NCBI GenBank assembly: GCA_002701845.1
Contig: NZXG01000006.1
Location: 1 to 64,000 of the forward strand
DNA: 64,000 nt
Reading direction: 5' to 3'
Source: Pseudomonadales bacterium
GTDB taxonomy: Bacteria; Pseudomonadota; Gammaproteobacteria; Pseudomonadales; Ketobacteraceae
The notes under the pieces are model-generated. The model was not told where the DNA came from. It worked only from the letters and a program-made list of their open reading frames with translations, and did not search any database. This document shows, one piece after another, positions 28,821 to 39,609 of the stretch (position 1 is the first letter of the stretch; each line of letters opens with the position of its first letter). The translations under genes were made by a program, and so were the position numbers.

Positions 28821-29921
28821 ATGAACGTTCTTGAACAGTTACCGGAAGGTTTGGCGGGCTGGCCCCTGGCGGCTTTGGTCAGCCTGGGCTCGCTGTTGAT
28901 CATGTGGTTTATCAAGCGCCTGTTACTGGCCCGGTTGCGGCGCCTGGCTGACCGTTCCGACTACTACTACGACAGTCTGCTGGTGAGCGCCCTGCAGTTC
29001 CCGCTCAGCCTGTTGATCCTGTTGCTTAACCTGATTCTGCTGCGCTATCTGCTGGCCCGGTTTGATGCCGACAGCGACCAGCTGGCGGAGTGGATTCCCA
29101 CCCTGGCCAAAATCCTGGTCATCTCGGCTATCGTGTTGTTCGCGGACCGTTTTCTCAGCGGCACCCTGCATCGTCAGACCAGTCGCTCCGAAGCCCTGGT
29201 GAGCAGCCGCAGCATCCTGCAGGGCATCACCCGGGGGGTGGTGTTCGGTATTGGCGCCCTGATTCTGCTAAGTACCCTGGGGATTTCCATCACTCCGCTG
29301 ATCGCCTCTCTGGGAATAACCTCCCTGGCGGTGGCGCTGGCCCTGCAGCCCACCCTGGAGAACTTTTTCTCCGGCGTGCAACTGGTGATGGACAAACCCA
29401 TTCGGGTGGGGGATTTCATTGAACTGGATTCTGGTGAGCAGGGTTTTGTGGAAAAGATCGGCTGGCGCTCCACCTGGATTCGCATGCTGCCCAATAACAT
29501 GGTGATCATGCCCAACAGTGTGTTGTCCCAATCGAAAATCATCAATTACTACTACCCGCAGAAAGAGATGTCGATGCCGGTGGAAGTGGGTGTACATTAC
29601 GATTCGGACCTGGAGCACGTTGAGCGGGTGACCGTGGAAGTGGCCCGGGAAATACTGGTTTCCCATAAATGGGGCGTGGACGATTACGACACTTTTATTG
29701 TCTATCACACCTTTGACAGCTCCAGCATCAATTTCACGGTGATGCTCAGGGCCCAGGAGTACTTCAATCAGTTTTTTATCCGCTCCGCCTTTATCAAAGC
29801 CCTGCACAAACGTTATAAGGAAGAGGGCATTGTCATTCCCTATCCCATCCGGGCCCTTAATACGGACCAGGAACGGCCGCAGTTTCAACACCAGGAGCTG
29901 ACGCGCACCGCTGGAGACTGA
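28821..29921 (+). CDS. MscS family mechanosensitive channel
   Basis: A 366-residue inner-membrane channel with four predicted helices in the first 170 residues and the MscS pore-lining helix SLGITSLAVALALQPTLENF, followed by the cytoplasmic beta domain (GDFIELDSGEQGFVEKIGWR, LPNNMVIMPNSVLSQSKIINY). It opens under membrane tension to release solutes during osmotic downshock. I chose ATG 28821 over an in-frame TTG at 28803. The length and number of helices place it nearer the YbdG/small-conductance subgroup than MscS proper. The C-terminal extension after PYPIRAL is short and polar. Confidence 0.93.
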   Translation: MNVLEQLPEGLAGWPLAALVSLGSLLIMWFIKRLLLARLRRLADRSDYYYDSLLVSALQFPLSLLILLLNLILLRYLLARFDADSDQLAEWIPTLAKILVISAIVLFADRFLSGTLHRQTSRSEALVSSRSILQGITRGVVFGIGALILLSTLGISITPLIASLGITSLAVALALQPTLENFFSGVQLVMDKPIRVGDFIELDSGEQGFVEKIGWRSTWIRMLPNNMVIMPNSVLSQSKIINYYYPQKEMSMPVEVGVHYDSDLEHVERVTVEVAREILVSHKWGVDDYDTFIVYHTFDSSSINFTVMLRAQEYFNQFFIRSAFIKALHKRYKEEGIVIPYPIRALNTDQERPQFQHQELTRTAGD

Positions 29922-30069
29922 CCCAACAGCCAACGGCATTAGGCTCCGGTCATAACCTCCAGGCATTAAGCCCCCGCCTCAGGGCACAGAAAATTATCAC
30001 AGAGTCAGTGGCAGGTGACCCCGGTCATGGCAAATTACCGCCGGTGATTCATACTGAGGACGTAAAGGT

Positions 30070-31032
30070 ATGGTTGACGAGGTTAAGGTGGAGAATCCCG
30101 TGCAGAAGTTAAAGCAGGCAAAAGATCCCGAGATTGAGGTCATGGAACAGGTGGCTGAAGAGATTCAGCAGGAAACCGAGAAAAAATACGATAAAAAGGT
30201 AATCACCAAACAGGACATATTCCGCCACGGCTATTACCCCTACAACCAGAAAATGACCCGGCGCGACTACGAAGCCAATAAGCAGGCGCTGCAGGTGGAA
30301 TTGTTGAAATTCCAGAACTGGGTCAAAACCACAAAACAGCGGGTGGTGATCGTGTTCGAGGGCCGGGATGCGGCCGGCAAGGGCGGCACCATCAAGCGCA
30401 TCATGGAACATATGAATCCCCGGGGCGCGCGGGTGGTGGCGCTGGAAAAGCCAACGGAAACGGAAGCAGGCCAATGGTATTTCCAGCGTTACGTGCAGCA
30501 TTTGCCCACCGCCGGCGAAATCGTGCTGTTCGACCGCTCCTGGTACAACCGGGCCGGTGTGGAACGGGTCATGGGCTTTTGCAGTGAGCAGGAGTATCTG
30601 GAATTTATGCGGCAAACACCGGAGCTGGAGCGGATGCTGGTGCGCAGCGGCATCCTGCTGGTGAAGTTCTGGTTTTCCGTGAGCCGGGAGGAACAGTTCC
30701 GCCGTTTCCAGCAACGGCGTCAGGACCCCCTGAAACAGTGGAAACTGAGCCCCATCGACCTGGCATCCCTGGACAAGTGGAGCGAGTACACCAAGGCCAA
30801 GGAGGCCATGTTCTTTTATACGGATACCGCCGACGCCCCCTGGACGGTGATCAAATCCGATGACAAGAAGCGGGCCCGCATCAATGCCATGCGCTATCTG
30901 CTGGCACGGGCGGATTACCCCGACAAAGACCCACAGGTGGCGGTGGAGCCGGACCCCCTGATAGTGGGCAGCGCCAGGGACATCCATGAGCAGGATGAAC
31001 AGGTGCTGACCCGCGACGATTCGACCAACTGA
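30070..31032 (+). CDS. ppk2: Polyphosphate kinase 2
   Basis: A 320-residue PPK2-family kinase that transfers phosphate between polyphosphate and nucleoside di- or monophosphates. The core is complete: Walker A FEGRDAAGKGGTIKRI (about 97-112), Walker B LFDRSWYNRAGVERVMGF (about 155-172), and lid residues in RRFQQRRQDPLKQWKLSP. The acidic/basic N-terminal 60 residues are extra to the catalytic fold. GAGG precedes the ATG. Subclass cannot be fixed by eye, so direction (nucleotide regeneration or polyphosphate synthesis) is open. It is followed after 14 bases by a small helical protein. Confidence 0.93.
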   Translation: MVDEVKVENPVQKLKQAKDPEIEVMEQVAEEIQQETEKKYDKKVITKQDIFRHGYYPYNQKMTRRDYEANKQALQVELLKFQNWVKTTKQRVVIVFEGRDAAGKGGTIKRIMEHMNPRGARVVALEKPTETEAGQWYFQRYVQHLPTAGEIVLFDRSWYNRAGVERVMGFCSEQEYLEFMRQTPELERMLVRSGILLVKFWFSVSREEQFRRFQQRRQDPLKQWKLSPIDLASLDKWSEYTKAKEAMFFYTDTADAPWTVIKSDDKKRARINAMRYLLARADYPDKDPQVAVEPDPLIVGSARDIHEQDEQVLTRDDSTN

Positions 31033-31046
31033 GGAGTAAGCCAGTC

Positions 31047-31274
31047 ATGTCCAAAAGCCAGACTCAACACGCCCGGGAGGTGGTTGACGCCTTCAAACAA
31101 AAGCTCAGCAAAAGCGGGGTTGAGCATGTGGGGCAGAAACATTTCGACGAATTGCAGCTGTTGATTGAATCCGCCATTGATTCCGCGGTGTTTCTGGAGC
31201 TGGAACGGGTGGCGGATCAGGTCAGCAGCCTGGCCCACCAGATCCGGCACAACGCGGAAACCTTCGATTCCTGA
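31047..31274 (+). CDS. Small helical protein linked to ppk2 (75 aa)
   Basis: A 75-residue protein that appears wholly alpha-helical, with heptad-like spacing in ESAIDSAVFLELERVADQVS. It has no signal peptide or transmembrane segment. GAGGAGTAAG lies ahead of the ATG, and the gene sits 14 bases after ppk2 and before a strong terminator, so it is co-transcribed with the kinase. I do not recognise the family. Co-transcription suggests it could be a regulator or partner of the kinase, but nothing in the sequence proves this. Confidence 0.7.
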   Translation: MSKSQTQHAREVVDAFKQKLSKSGVEHVGQKHFDELQLLIESAIDSAVFLELERVADQVSSLAHQIRHNAETFDS

Positions 31275-31286
31275 ACCTTTCCAGGT

Positions 31287-31317
31287 AAAAAACCCGGCGT
31301 GAAAGCCGGGTTTTTTT
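31287..31317. terminator. Bidirectional terminator
   Basis: AACCCGGC - GTGAAA - GCCGGGTT with an A-run before and a T-run after. It ends the ppk2 operon on the plus strand and the chemoreceptor gene on the minus strand (stop codon 16 bases away). Confidence 0.93.
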
Positions 31318-31332
31318 GTCCAAGGTCGAGCG

Positions 31333-34300
31333 TCAGAACTCTTCCCACTCATCATCCACACTGGCACTGGGGGCCGGTGCCAGCGGTGATCGCAGCTTCG
31401 CCGCCGGTGCCGCCGGCTTGCTTGCGGCGGCGCGGGCCGTGGCGGGCGGCGCCACCGCGGTTTGTCCCAGAGCCACCGAGGCGCTGTGATCCAGAGTGAA
31501 GAAGCCCACCAGATCCATCAGTGACCGGGCCTGTTCGGCCATGGTCTCACCAGCGGCACTGGCCTGTTCCACCAGCGCGGCGTTCTGTTGCGTCATCTCA
31601 TCCATTTCACTGATGGCCTGATTGATCTGCACGATGCTGGAACTTTGCTCCTGGGCGGCGGTACTGATATCACTGATCATGTTGGTCACATCGCGGACCG
31701 CCTGCACAATCTCCGCCAGGGTGGTGCCGGACTGGTTGACCAGCTCCGTACCCGCCTCCACTTTATTCACCGAGTCACGGATCAAATCCTTGATTTCTTT
31801 CGCGGCACCGGCGGATCGTTGCGCCAGGTTGCGCACTTCACCGGCCACCACCGCAAAACCACGACCCTGCTCGCCGGCACGGGCCGCCTCCACCGCGGCA
31901 TTCAACGCCAGCAGATTGGTCTGGAAGGCAATTTCATCGATCACACCAATAATGTCAGCGATCCGCTTGCTGGCACTGTTGATGTCCTCCATGGCCACCA
32001 CCGCCCGCTTGACCACATTGCCACCGGCTTCGGCGGTGTCCACCGCATTTTTGGATAATTGATTGGCGTGCTGGGCGTTGTCGCTGGTTTGCTGCACCGC
32101 GCCGGTCATCTGTTCCATGCTGGAGGCGGTTTCCTCCAGCGAGGATGCCTGTTCCTCAGTGCGCTGACTCAGGTCGGAGTTACCCTGAGCAATTTCATTG
32201 GCGCCAGTGGTGACCGACGCGGAAGACTCGATGATATTGGCAATCACACTTTCCAGCTTGCTCACCGTGGCATTGACATCTTCCTGCAGGCGTTTAAACA
32301 GCCCCTGATATTCCGCGGTAATGGTCTGGGTCAGATCTCCTCTGGCCAGGGCCGACATTACCCGCGCAATATCGTGCAACCCATCATTAGTAGTGGCCAT
32401 CACTTGATTCAAGCCGGAGGCGAGATTGGCGTAGAAACCGAACTTGCCATCCAGATTCAGACTGCGGCTGAAATCACCCTGGGCGGCGGCCTCGACGATC
32501 TCATTGACTTCGTTTTCGATAAGCACTTCCTGGGTACGATCCAGCCATTCCACTACGGTACCCAACCGTTCGCCGTTGGCGTCCAGTACCGGATTGGCGA
32601 TCAGCCGGAAGTGGCGCCCACCGACGTTGATCTGGGTTTCGTGGCGGGATTTCAGCTCCCGGATCATGCGCTGCTGGTGGCCAGGATTTTTATGGAACAC
32701 GTCCATATTGGCGCCTACCAACTTATCGGCTTTAAAGTTGGGCAGGTCCTTGCGGACATCGCTCTCGGCATTGCTCATCATGGCGGTAAGAGCCTGATTA
32801 ACGTATACAATGCGGTTGTCGGAATCGGCGATCATCGTATTGGTGGAACTGTTGTCCAGCGCAATGCGGACTCGCTGATTTTCCTGCGCCACCGCCAATT
32901 GCTGCTCCTCCTGCGCCAGTCGATCGGTGAGATCCTCCCACTCCACGATGGTGCCAGAGCGCTCGCCGGCGGAGTTAAACAACGGTGTGGCGGTGAGCTT
33001 AAAGGTCAGATTTTCAATCTTGATCCGGGCCCGATATACCTCTTGCAACTCACTCACCAACTTGCGCTGATGCGCCGGGTTCTGATGGAACACGTCCATG
33101 TTGGTGCCCATCAGCTGGTCCAGCTTGAAGCTGGGCAATTCTGATTCCAGGGTTTCCTGGCGACGCTTCAGCATGCGCTGCACTGCCTGATTGAGGAAGA
33201 TAATATTGTTGCTCTCATCCGCAATCATCACCGAGGTATCACAGGCCATCAGTGCATCGGCAACGCGTTTGTTTTCTTCCGCTGTTACCTTCGCCTCCGC
33301 CGCAGTCGCAGCCATTTCCTCGGCGGCCTGACGCTCGCGATCGCGGGTTTCCTTGAGGGTGGCCTGCAAGGATTCTACACCCTCCATCAACTTCGCAATT
33401 TCGTCACTGCCTCTGATGTCAATCTGGTTATCCAGGTTGCCCCGCTTGATTTCCGCCAGGTATCCCGTCGTCTGCTGCATACCCTGCAACAACCCACGCA
33501 CCACCAGCACCGTCACCAGCAGTGCCAGCGCAGTAATGACGGCCAACAGGATAGCGGTGTTACGCTGCTCCGCTCTCAGATTGTCCAGGCGCTGCTCCAA
33601 CAGGCCCTGCAGCGCGGGGACCACATCCAGTTGTAACCCAAAGCCGGCGTCCACCACCTCGGTGCCCAAGGCAAACATGGTCCGGCTGTTCAATGCTGAG
33701 CGACCGGTTTCAATGACCTGCTGTACCTCCGCCATAAACCGCTGGTTGGCATCACGGATTTCCTTGATGTCCCCGTCCAGCGCACCTTCCACGCTGGCAC
33801 TGGCTTTTTGCGCCGATCGCAGCGCCTCCTCCACCTTGTCCACCGCCAGGGGCTTCAGTGCGAGCAGGCGGTTACGTACCCCCGTGAGTGTCGGCTGTTC
33901 CGCCACCGCGGCTGCCGCCACACCCCGCATCTGCGCGGAGTACTCAATGGCTCGCGGCCGAGTAAAAGAAATCAACTGCATCAGATAAAAGCTGTCCACT
34001 TCCGGATCCAGAGTCAGATTGGATTGATCGGAAAAGAACTCGATATAACTCATGATCTGTTCAATGAAGTCGCTGTGGGCGGCAAAACCCTCCGCCGGGG
34101 GCAGGGTAGCCGGGGTTTGGCGCACCTGATCCCAGCGCACGCGAAGCTGTTGCAGGCGCTCGCCCATGGGGACACTGTCGCTGTATTGTTGCTCCAGCGC
34201 CGCCAACGCCGCAAACGCCTGCTCCACACTGGCGGCGGCCTGTTGCAGGGGCTGCCGCGCTTCTGTCACGCCCTGCGCCACCTGAATCCCATTGCCACGA

Positions 34301-34524
34301 TGTCGTTGCGCCGCCTTCAACAAAGCAAACGCTGGGGCGTAGAACTCAGTACCATAACGCTCTTTCAAGGAGAACGTTTTCTGTTGATTCCATTCCGTGA
34401 AAACAACATTGGCGAAAAAAATTACCACCACGGCAAACAGGGCCATTACCAGCCCCATTTTTGCTTTCACGCTCAGATGTGTCATCCAGTTCATTGCTCT
34501 ATTGACTCCCGCCACGAAATCCAT
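31333..34524 (-). CDS. Methyl-accepting chemotaxis protein with tandem PAS domains
   Basis: A 1063-residue receptor. One transmembrane helix lies near the N-terminus ([20 protein letters not shown]); a periplasmic domain of about 280 residues follows, then a second helix ([19 protein letters not shown]), HAMP, two PAS domains with near-identical motifs ([22 protein letters not shown]), a second HAMP-like region and the signalling hairpin ([20 protein letters not shown]). The last residues DEWEEF form a CheR/CheB tether of the W-x2-F type. The start is uncertain: ATG 34524 has GGGAG upstream; 34494 and 34485 are in frame. No che genes are in the window, so it uses a pathway encoded elsewhere. 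Confidence 0.93.
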   Translation of the reverse strand: MDFVAGVNRAMNWMTHLSVKAKMGLVMALFAVVVIFFANVVFTEWNQQKTFSLKERYGTEFYAPAFALLKAAQRHRGNGIQVAQGVTEARQPLQQAAASVEQAFAALAALEQQYSDSVPMGERLQQLRVRWDQVRQTPATLPPAEGFAAHSDFIEQIMSYIEFFSDQSNLTLDPEVDSFYLMQLISFTRPRAIEYSAQMRGVAAAAVAEQPTLTGVRNRLLALKPLAVDKVEEALRSAQKASASVEGALDGDIKEIRDANQRFMAEVQQVIETGRSALNSRTMFALGTEVVDAGFGLQLDVVPALQGLLEQRLDNLRAEQRNTAILLAVITALALLVTVLVVRGLLQGMQQTTGYLAEIKRGNLDNQIDIRGSDEIAKLMEGVESLQATLKETRDRERQAAEEMAATAAEAKVTAEENKRVADALMACDTSVMIADESNNIIFLNQAVQRMLKRRQETLESELPSFKLDQLMGTNMDVFHQNPAHQRKLVSELQEVYRARIKIENLTFKLTATPLFNSAGERSGTIVEWEDLTDRLAQEEQQLAVAQENQRVRIALDNSSTNTMIADSDNRIVYVNQALTAMMSNAESDVRKDLPNFKADKLVGANMDVFHKNPGHQQRMIRELKSRHETQINVGGRHFRLIANPVLDANGERLGTVVEWLDRTQEVLIENEVNEIVEAAAQGDFSRSLNLDGKFGFYANLASGLNQVMATTNDGLHDIARVMSALARGDLTQTITAEYQGLFKRLQEDVNATVSKLESVIANIIESSASVTTGANEIAQGNSDLSQRTEEQASSLEETASSMEQMTGAVQQTSDNAQHANQLSKNAVDTAEAGGNVVKRAVVAMEDINSASKRIADIIGVIDEIAFQTNLLALNAAVEAARAGEQGRGFAVVAGEVRNLAQRSAGAAKEIKDLIRDSVNKVEAGTELVNQSGTTLAEIVQAVRDVTNMISDISTAAQEQSSSIVQINQAISEMDEMTQQNAALVEQASAAGETMAEQARSLMDLVGFFTLDHSASVALGQTAVAPPATARAAASKPAAPAAKLRSPLAPAPSASVDDEWEEF

Positions 34525-34743
34525 GGGACTCCCTGTGTGCCTGTCCCAGTGCATATTTAGTTATAGCACTGGATTTCCGCTTCGCTATGGGCTTTGGATA
34601 TTAAGGTCTACAGTGGGGTACACAGAGGCGGATTCAGCGCCAGAGCGTCTGCGGTGCTGCGGAAAAAAACCGGAATGAACCACTATGAAAACATTGACTT
34701 ACCGCCGCCTGACAGCAGCGGCGGCAAGCCCTTAGCCTAACCG

Positions 34744-35304
34744 TTAAACCGCGCCCCAAACCTCCCGTTTGGCACTGGTGGTACAGTTCAAGACGCTATC
34801 CATATCCACCTGGGGATACCTGGGCCGGTAACTGGCCAGCTCCGTGGATAGCGTCACCAGCTTGTCCGCCGGCTTCTGCCCCTTAAAATCAGACTTCTCC
34901 ATGGCCAGCTCTTCCATGGCCTCATTCCAGGGCACCCCCTGAACCAGGGGAATCAACACCCAATGGACACCGTCCAGCGTCAGTTGCAAGGGATCCTTCA
35001 GATTGACGATGAACAACATGCCCTGCATGTCCGCGGCGAAATCCGCTCCGTACTTGTCCAGCAGCAGCGGCAGGTCCGCCACCCGGTCCAGGGCTGCCAC
35101 AAACATATGGATTTTCTCATCCGCCAGCAGCACGGCCCCGCGAATGACCGCCTCCGGCGGTTTGGCATGGCCTTTGTCATCCGCCACGCCGCCTTCGATC
35201 AATACCAGGTCGCCCCGATAGCCCCACAGATTCGCGTCACTGGATTGCTCCAGAAAGTTCACTGAGAACAGCAGGTTGTTCTCTTTATATTGTTGCAACA
35301 GCAT
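34744..35304 (-). CDS. Hypothetical protein (186 aa)
   Basis: I do not recognise this 186-residue protein. It begins MLLQQYKENNLLFSVNFLEQ; the start is set by AAAGGAG ahead of the ATG. There is no signal peptide or transmembrane helix. The middle contains alternating hydrophobic and charged strands (LWGYRGDLVLIEGGVADDKG, GVHWVLIPLVQGVPWNEAME), and the end has one cysteine. It is divergent from an IsdG-like monooxygenase gene, with about 220 bases between. The divergent layout suggests shared control, but no function can be named. Confidence 0.65.
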   Translation of the reverse strand: MLLQQYKENNLLFSVNFLEQSSDANLWGYRGDLVLIEGGVADDKGHAKPPEAVIRGAVLLADEKIHMFVAALDRVADLPLLLDKYGADFAADMQGMLFIVNLKDPLQLTLDGVHWVLIPLVQGVPWNEAMEELAMEKSDFKGQKPADKLVTLSTELASYRPRYPQVDMDSVLNCTTSAKREVWGAV

Positions 35305-35421
35305 GGTGGTCTCCTTTGGTTTCGGTATGCATCCGTCATGGCAAGAGCCGTGCCCGGGAGACGTCGGGCCAGGATTGAGTGAAAACAAGCACTTAGTTTT
35401 TTTCAGCTTGGTGGCTTTACT

Positions 35422-35452
35422 CCCGGCTGTCGCAAATACGACAATGGCCGGG
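35422..35452. promoter_or_regulatory. Nested inverted repeat in divergent promoter region
   Basis: CCCGGC-t-GTCG-caaata-CGAC-aatg-GCCGGG gives two nested stems in the gap between the divergent genes at 35304 and 35524. No T-run follows on either strand. It may be an operator or a structured leader. Confidence 0.4.
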
Positions 35453-35465
35453 CTGCATTGACCTG

Positions 35466-35484
35466 ATACCGGCGGTACCGGTAT
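35466..35484. promoter_or_regulatory. Palindrome upstream of the IsdG-like gene
   Basis: ATACCGG-cggta-CCGGTAT is a perfect seven-base inverted repeat, 40 bases before the ATG at 35524, in a place suited to an operator. Confidence 0.4.
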
Positions 35485-35523
35485 GTTGCTGACAAGCCAA
35501 TCATTATTGAGGGGAAATCCAGT

Positions 35524-35826
35524 ATGTACGTGGCCATGAACCGATTTCGCATTGCCCGGGGCCGGGAACAGGACTTTATCGAGATCTGGAAAAATCGCGA
35601 CACCCACCTAAATGAAGTCCCCGGCTTCAAGGAATTCCATCTACTACAGGGGGCCAGCGACGACCAGTGCACCCTGTTCGCCTCCCATTCCATCTGGGAG
35701 TCAGAGGAGGCTTTTGTGGCCTGGACCAAATCCGAGGCGTTCCGCAAAGCCCATGCCCAGGCGGGGGATTCCAAAGGCATTTACCTGGGGCCTCCCCAGT
35801 TCGAGGGGTTTCAGGCGGTATTATAA
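35524..35826 (+). CDS. Antibiotic-monooxygenase-fold protein, IsdG-like
   Basis: A 100-residue dimeric alpha/beta-barrel (ABM fold) protein. Residues N6, W67 and H77 fall at or next to the positions of the IsdG/IsdI catalytic triad (Asn7, Trp67, His77 in Staphylococcus IsdG), and the local sequence MNRFRIARGREQDFIEIW and VPGFKEFHLLQG fits HmoA/IsdG-type heme-degrading monooxygenases. If so, it opens heme to release iron. GAGGGG is upstream of the ATG. Other ABM proteins act on quinones or are of unknown function, so heme use is a strong guess, not proof. No heme transport genes are adjacent. Confidence 0.75.
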   Translation: MYVAMNRFRIARGREQDFIEIWKNRDTHLNEVPGFKEFHLLQGASDDQCTLFASHSIWESEEAFVAWTKSEAFRKAHAQAGDSKGIYLGPPQFEGFQAVL

Positions 35827-36011
35827 GGGCCGGCGCTGACCCGCCGCGCCGAACCAGGTATACTCCGGCGCCGGATGGCCGCCGTAGCTGATTCGGTGGC
35901 AAAATCACAGCCAAATCCATACCAGGCTGGTGCCCTGCCTGGCAGCGCAGTGGTTTTGCAGCGGCCTGCTAAACTGATAGGCAAGAAACCCTGGTTCTGG
36001 TCTGGCTCTAA

Positions 36012-36656
<645 letters not shown>

Positions 36657-36689
36657 AAAAGGCTCAGCCAATTTTATTTGAGGTAAGCC

Positions 36690-36962
36690 ATGGCCCGCGT
36701 GACCGTCGAAGACTGTCTCGAGAAAATCGACAATCGCTTCAACCTTGTACTGGTGGCCAGCAAGCGCGCCCGCCAGGTCGCCACCGGGGGCAAAGACCCT
36801 TACGTGGAATGGGAAAACGACAAACCCACCGTGGTGGCGCTGCGGGAAATCGCCGAAGGCTACGTGGACCAGTCCATTCTCACCCGCAAGCCGGAACCCA
36901 AGCAGTTCCGCGACACCTCATCTTTTCACAGCGCCTTTAACCACCAGCATATCGAGGAGTAA
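36690..36962 (+). CDS. rpoZ: RNA polymerase omega subunit
   Basis: A 90-residue protein starting [20 protein letters not shown], with [10 protein letters not shown] and [15 protein letters not shown], the fixed motifs of omega. It helps fold the beta-prime subunit and forms part of the ppGpp site 1 on RNA polymerase. Its position between gmk and spoT is conserved and functionally apt. AGGTAAGCC lies ahead of the ATG. Confidence 0.97.
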   Translation: MARVTVEDCLEKIDNRFNLVLVASKRARQVATGGKDPYVEWENDKPTVVALREIAEGYVDQSILTRKPEPKQFRDTSSFHSAFNHQHIEE

Positions 36963-37035
36963 GCTGGTCGTTATCTGCTGTTCTCATTACCGCTCAATCC
37001 CATTACACTAAATCCTCGGAGGAGGGATTGGGCGA

Positions 37036-39150
37036 TTGCAAACCGTCGAAACACTTATAGAAAAGCTGGATTACCTGCCGCTGGAGCAGCGCCAGGACGT
37101 ACGCCGCGCCTATCATTTCGCCGAGCAGGCCCACGAGGGCCAGTACCGCCGCAGCGGGGACCCGTACATCATGCACCCTCTGGCCGTGAGCAAAATCCTG
37201 GCTGATATGCACATGGACGCCCAGAGCCTGGAAGCGGCCCTGCTTCACGATGTGATCGAAGACACCCATGTCTCCAAGCAGGATGTCACCGATGCCTTCG
37301 GCAAGGTGGTGGCGGACCTGGTGGACGGCGTTTCCAAGATCGGCGCCATCAAATTTGAATCCAAGGCCGAAGCCCAGGCGGAAAACTTCCGCAAAATGAT
37401 GTTGGCCATGACCAAGGACATCCGTGTGATCCTGGTGAAGCTGGCGGACCGGCTGCACAACATGCGCACCCTGGGCGTGCTGCACCCGGCCAAGCGCCGG
37501 CGCATCGCCCTGGAAACCCTGGAAATCTACGCCCCCATTGCCAACCGCCTGGGGATGAACAACATCCGGGTGGAGCTGGAGGACCTCTGCTTCACCCACA
37601 TGTACCCCATGCGGGCCGCCCGCATCAAAAAAGCCAGTAAAACCTCCCGTGGTCACCGCAAGGATATGATCTCCCGGCTGCAGCAGGCCATTGAAAACCG
37701 CCTGGAACGGGACGGCCTCAGGGGCCGGGTCAGCGGTCGGGAGAAGCATCTGTACAGCATCTACCGCAAAATGAAAACCCAGCGCAAACCCTTCAACGAG
37801 ATCATGGATGTGTTCGGGTTTCGCATCATCGTCGACTCCGTGGATATGTGCTATCGGGTACTGGGGGCCATCCATAACCTGTACAAACCGGTGCCCGGCC
37901 GGTTCAAGGATTACATCGCCATTCCCAAAGCCAATGGCTATCAGTCCCTGCACACCACCCTGATCGGCATGAACGGCGTGCCCATTGAAATCCAGATCCG
38001 TACCGAGGAAATGGACGCCATGGCCAACAACGGCATCGCCGCCCACTGGCTGTACAAGTCCGACCCGGATCCCGCCGGCGGGGCCCAGAACCGGGCCAAG
38101 GAATGGTTGCGGGGCCTGCTGGAAATGCAACAACGGGCCGGTAATTCCCAGGATTTTCTGGAGACCGTGAAGATCGACCTGTTTCCGGACGAGGTCTATG
38201 TGTTCACCCCCAAGGGGGATATCCTGGAGCTGCCCACCGGCGCCACCCCCGTGGACTTCGCCTACGCGGTGCACACCGACGTGGGCAACAGCTGCGTGGC
38301 GGCCCGGTTGGACCACCGTCTGGTGCCTCTGTCCACCCCCATCCAGAGCGGCCAGACCATCAGAATTATTACCGCCCCCGGCGCCTGCCCCAACCCGGCC
38401 TGGCTCAGCTTTGTCACCACCGCCAAGGCCCGGGCCAACATCCGCCACTTTCTGAAAAACCAGCGTCGCTCCGAATCCGTGGCCCTGGGGGGACGGCTGC
38501 TGGACAAGGCCCTGTCCGCCTTTGATCTGGCCCTGGAGGCCATTCCCCAGGAGCGTATCGACACCGCCCTGGCTGAAGCCGGCTTTCGCACCCTGGACGA
38601 TTTGCTGGAAGACATCGGCCTGGGTAACCAGATGGCTCAAATTGCCGCCCGCCGCATGCTGCCCCCCGAGGGTGAAACCACCGACGCCGACCGGGGCAAA
38701 CCCAAGCCACTGGTGATCCGCGGCACCGAGGGTATGGTGATCGCCCTGGCCAAATGCTGTCGCCCCATTCCCGGGGACTCCGTGATGGGTCACTTAAGCT
38801 CCGGTCGCGGCATGGTGATTCACCGGGACAACTGCAAGAACATTATTGCCGAGCTGAAGGAGAACCCGGAAAAGTGCCTGTCGGTGGAATGGGCCCAGGA
38901 TTTCGAGGGCGAATATGCGGTGGATCTGCGGGTGCAAATGGAAAACGAGCGGGGCGCCCTGGCCAGTCTGGCGTCCCTGATTTCCCAGGCCGACGCCAAT
39001 ATTGAAACCATCAATATCAAGGAAAAGGATGCCCACCTGTCGGTGGTGAGCCTGCGCATTTCCATTCGCGACCGTAAACATCTGGCCCGCACCCTGCGCC
39101 GCATGCGAACTTTGAAAGCCGTACATCGTATCGTACGGGTACGCAATTAG
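37036..39150 (+). CDS. spoT: Bifunctional (p)ppGpp synthetase/hydrolase
   Basis: A 704-residue SpoT. The hydrolase domain has [12 protein letters not shown] and [11 protein letters not shown] (HD intact). The synthetase domain has [37 protein letters not shown] and [13 protein letters not shown] (about 385-445) and C-terminal ACT (about 630-704) follow. Both catalytic sites look complete, so it may both make and remove (p)ppGpp. The start is a TTG at 37036 with GGAGGA about a dozen bases upstream; no in-frame ATG gives the full N-terminus. ridA follows 46 bases later. Confidence 0.96.
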   Translation: MQTVETLIEKLDYLPLEQRQDVRRAYHFAEQAHEGQYRRSGDPYIMHPLAVSKILADMHMDAQSLEAALLHDVIEDTHVSKQDVTDAFGKVVADLVDGVSKIGAIKFESKAEAQAENFRKMMLAMTKDIRVILVKLADRLHNMRTLGVLHPAKRRRIALETLEIYAPIANRLGMNNIRVELEDLCFTHMYPMRAARIKKASKTSRGHRKDMISRLQQAIENRLERDGLRGRVSGREKHLYSIYRKMKTQRKPFNEIMDVFGFRIIVDSVDMCYRVLGAIHNLYKPVPGRFKDYIAIPKANGYQSLHTTLIGMNGVPIEIQIRTEEMDAMANNGIAAHWLYKSDPDPAGGAQNRAKEWLRGLLEMQQRAGNSQDFLETVKIDLFPDEVYVFTPKGDILELPTGATPVDFAYAVHTDVGNSCVAARLDHRLVPLSTPIQSGQTIRIITAPGACPNPAWLSFVTTAKARANIRHFLKNQRRSESVALGGRLLDKALSAFDLALEAIPQERIDTALAEAGFRTLDDLLEDIGLGNQMAQIAARRMLPPEGETTDADRGKPKPLVIRGTEGMVIALAKCCRPIPGDSVMGHLSSGRGMVIHRDNCKNIIAELKENPEKCLSVEWAQDFEGEYAVDLRVQMENERGALASLASLISQADANIETINIKEKDAHLSVVSLRISIRDRKHLARTLRRMRTLKAVHRIVRVRN

Positions 39151-39196
39151 AGCCTCTACCAGAACCCTGCCAACACTCAATTGTTTGGAGACCCTC

Positions 39197-39580
39197 ATGA
39201 GCCAACGTCAAATCATCGCCACGGATAAAGCCCCCCAGGCTATTGGCACCTACTCCCAAGGGGTTAAATGCGGCGGCACCGTGTACCTGTCCGGGCAGAT
39301 TCCCCTGGACCCGGCCACCATGGAACTGGTGGGCGGAAATATGGAAGCCAGTATTGTGCGGGTGTTCGAAAACCTGAAGGCGGTGGCGGAAGCGGTCGGC
39401 GGCGGCATGCAGGATATAGCCAAGCTGAACATTTACCTCATCGACCTGGCCCACTTTGGCTTGGTTAATGAAGTGATGGCGCGCTACTTCAGCGAGCCCT
39501 ATCCGGCCCGGGCGGCGGTGGCGGTGGCGGCCCTGCCCAAGGGCGCCCAGGTGGAGATGGACGCCATTATGGAACTGTAG
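39197..39580 (+). CDS. ridA: RidA family enamine/imine deaminase
   Basis: A 127-residue trimeric protein of the RidA/YjgF/UK114 family, which hydrolyses reactive 2-aminoacrylate made by PLP enzymes. It shows the family opening [15 protein letters not shown], the [10 protein letters not shown] strand, and the substrate-binding arginine in [13 protein letters not shown]. The start at 39197 (MSQRQII) has GGAG upstream; a longer in-frame ATG at 39185 is less likely. spoT-ridA order is conserved in pseudomonads. Confidence 0.95.
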   Translation: MSQRQIIATDKAPQAIGTYSQGVKCGGTVYLSGQIPLDPATMELVGGNMEASIVRVFENLKAVAEAVGGGMQDIAKLNIYLIDLAHFGLVNEVMARYFSEPYPARAAVAVAALPKGAQVEMDAIMEL

Positions 39581-39609
39581 CCCCTAACATCAAGGCGCGT
39601 GGACACTTC

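Noticed and set aside
35500-35509. ATCATTATTG as a Fur box half-site upstream of the IsdG-like gene
   Set aside because: Only one half resembles the Fur consensus; the other half does not match.
37003-38793. A 596-codon minus-strand frame across spoT
   Set aside because: Antisense of a conserved gene, biased composition, no ribosome site.
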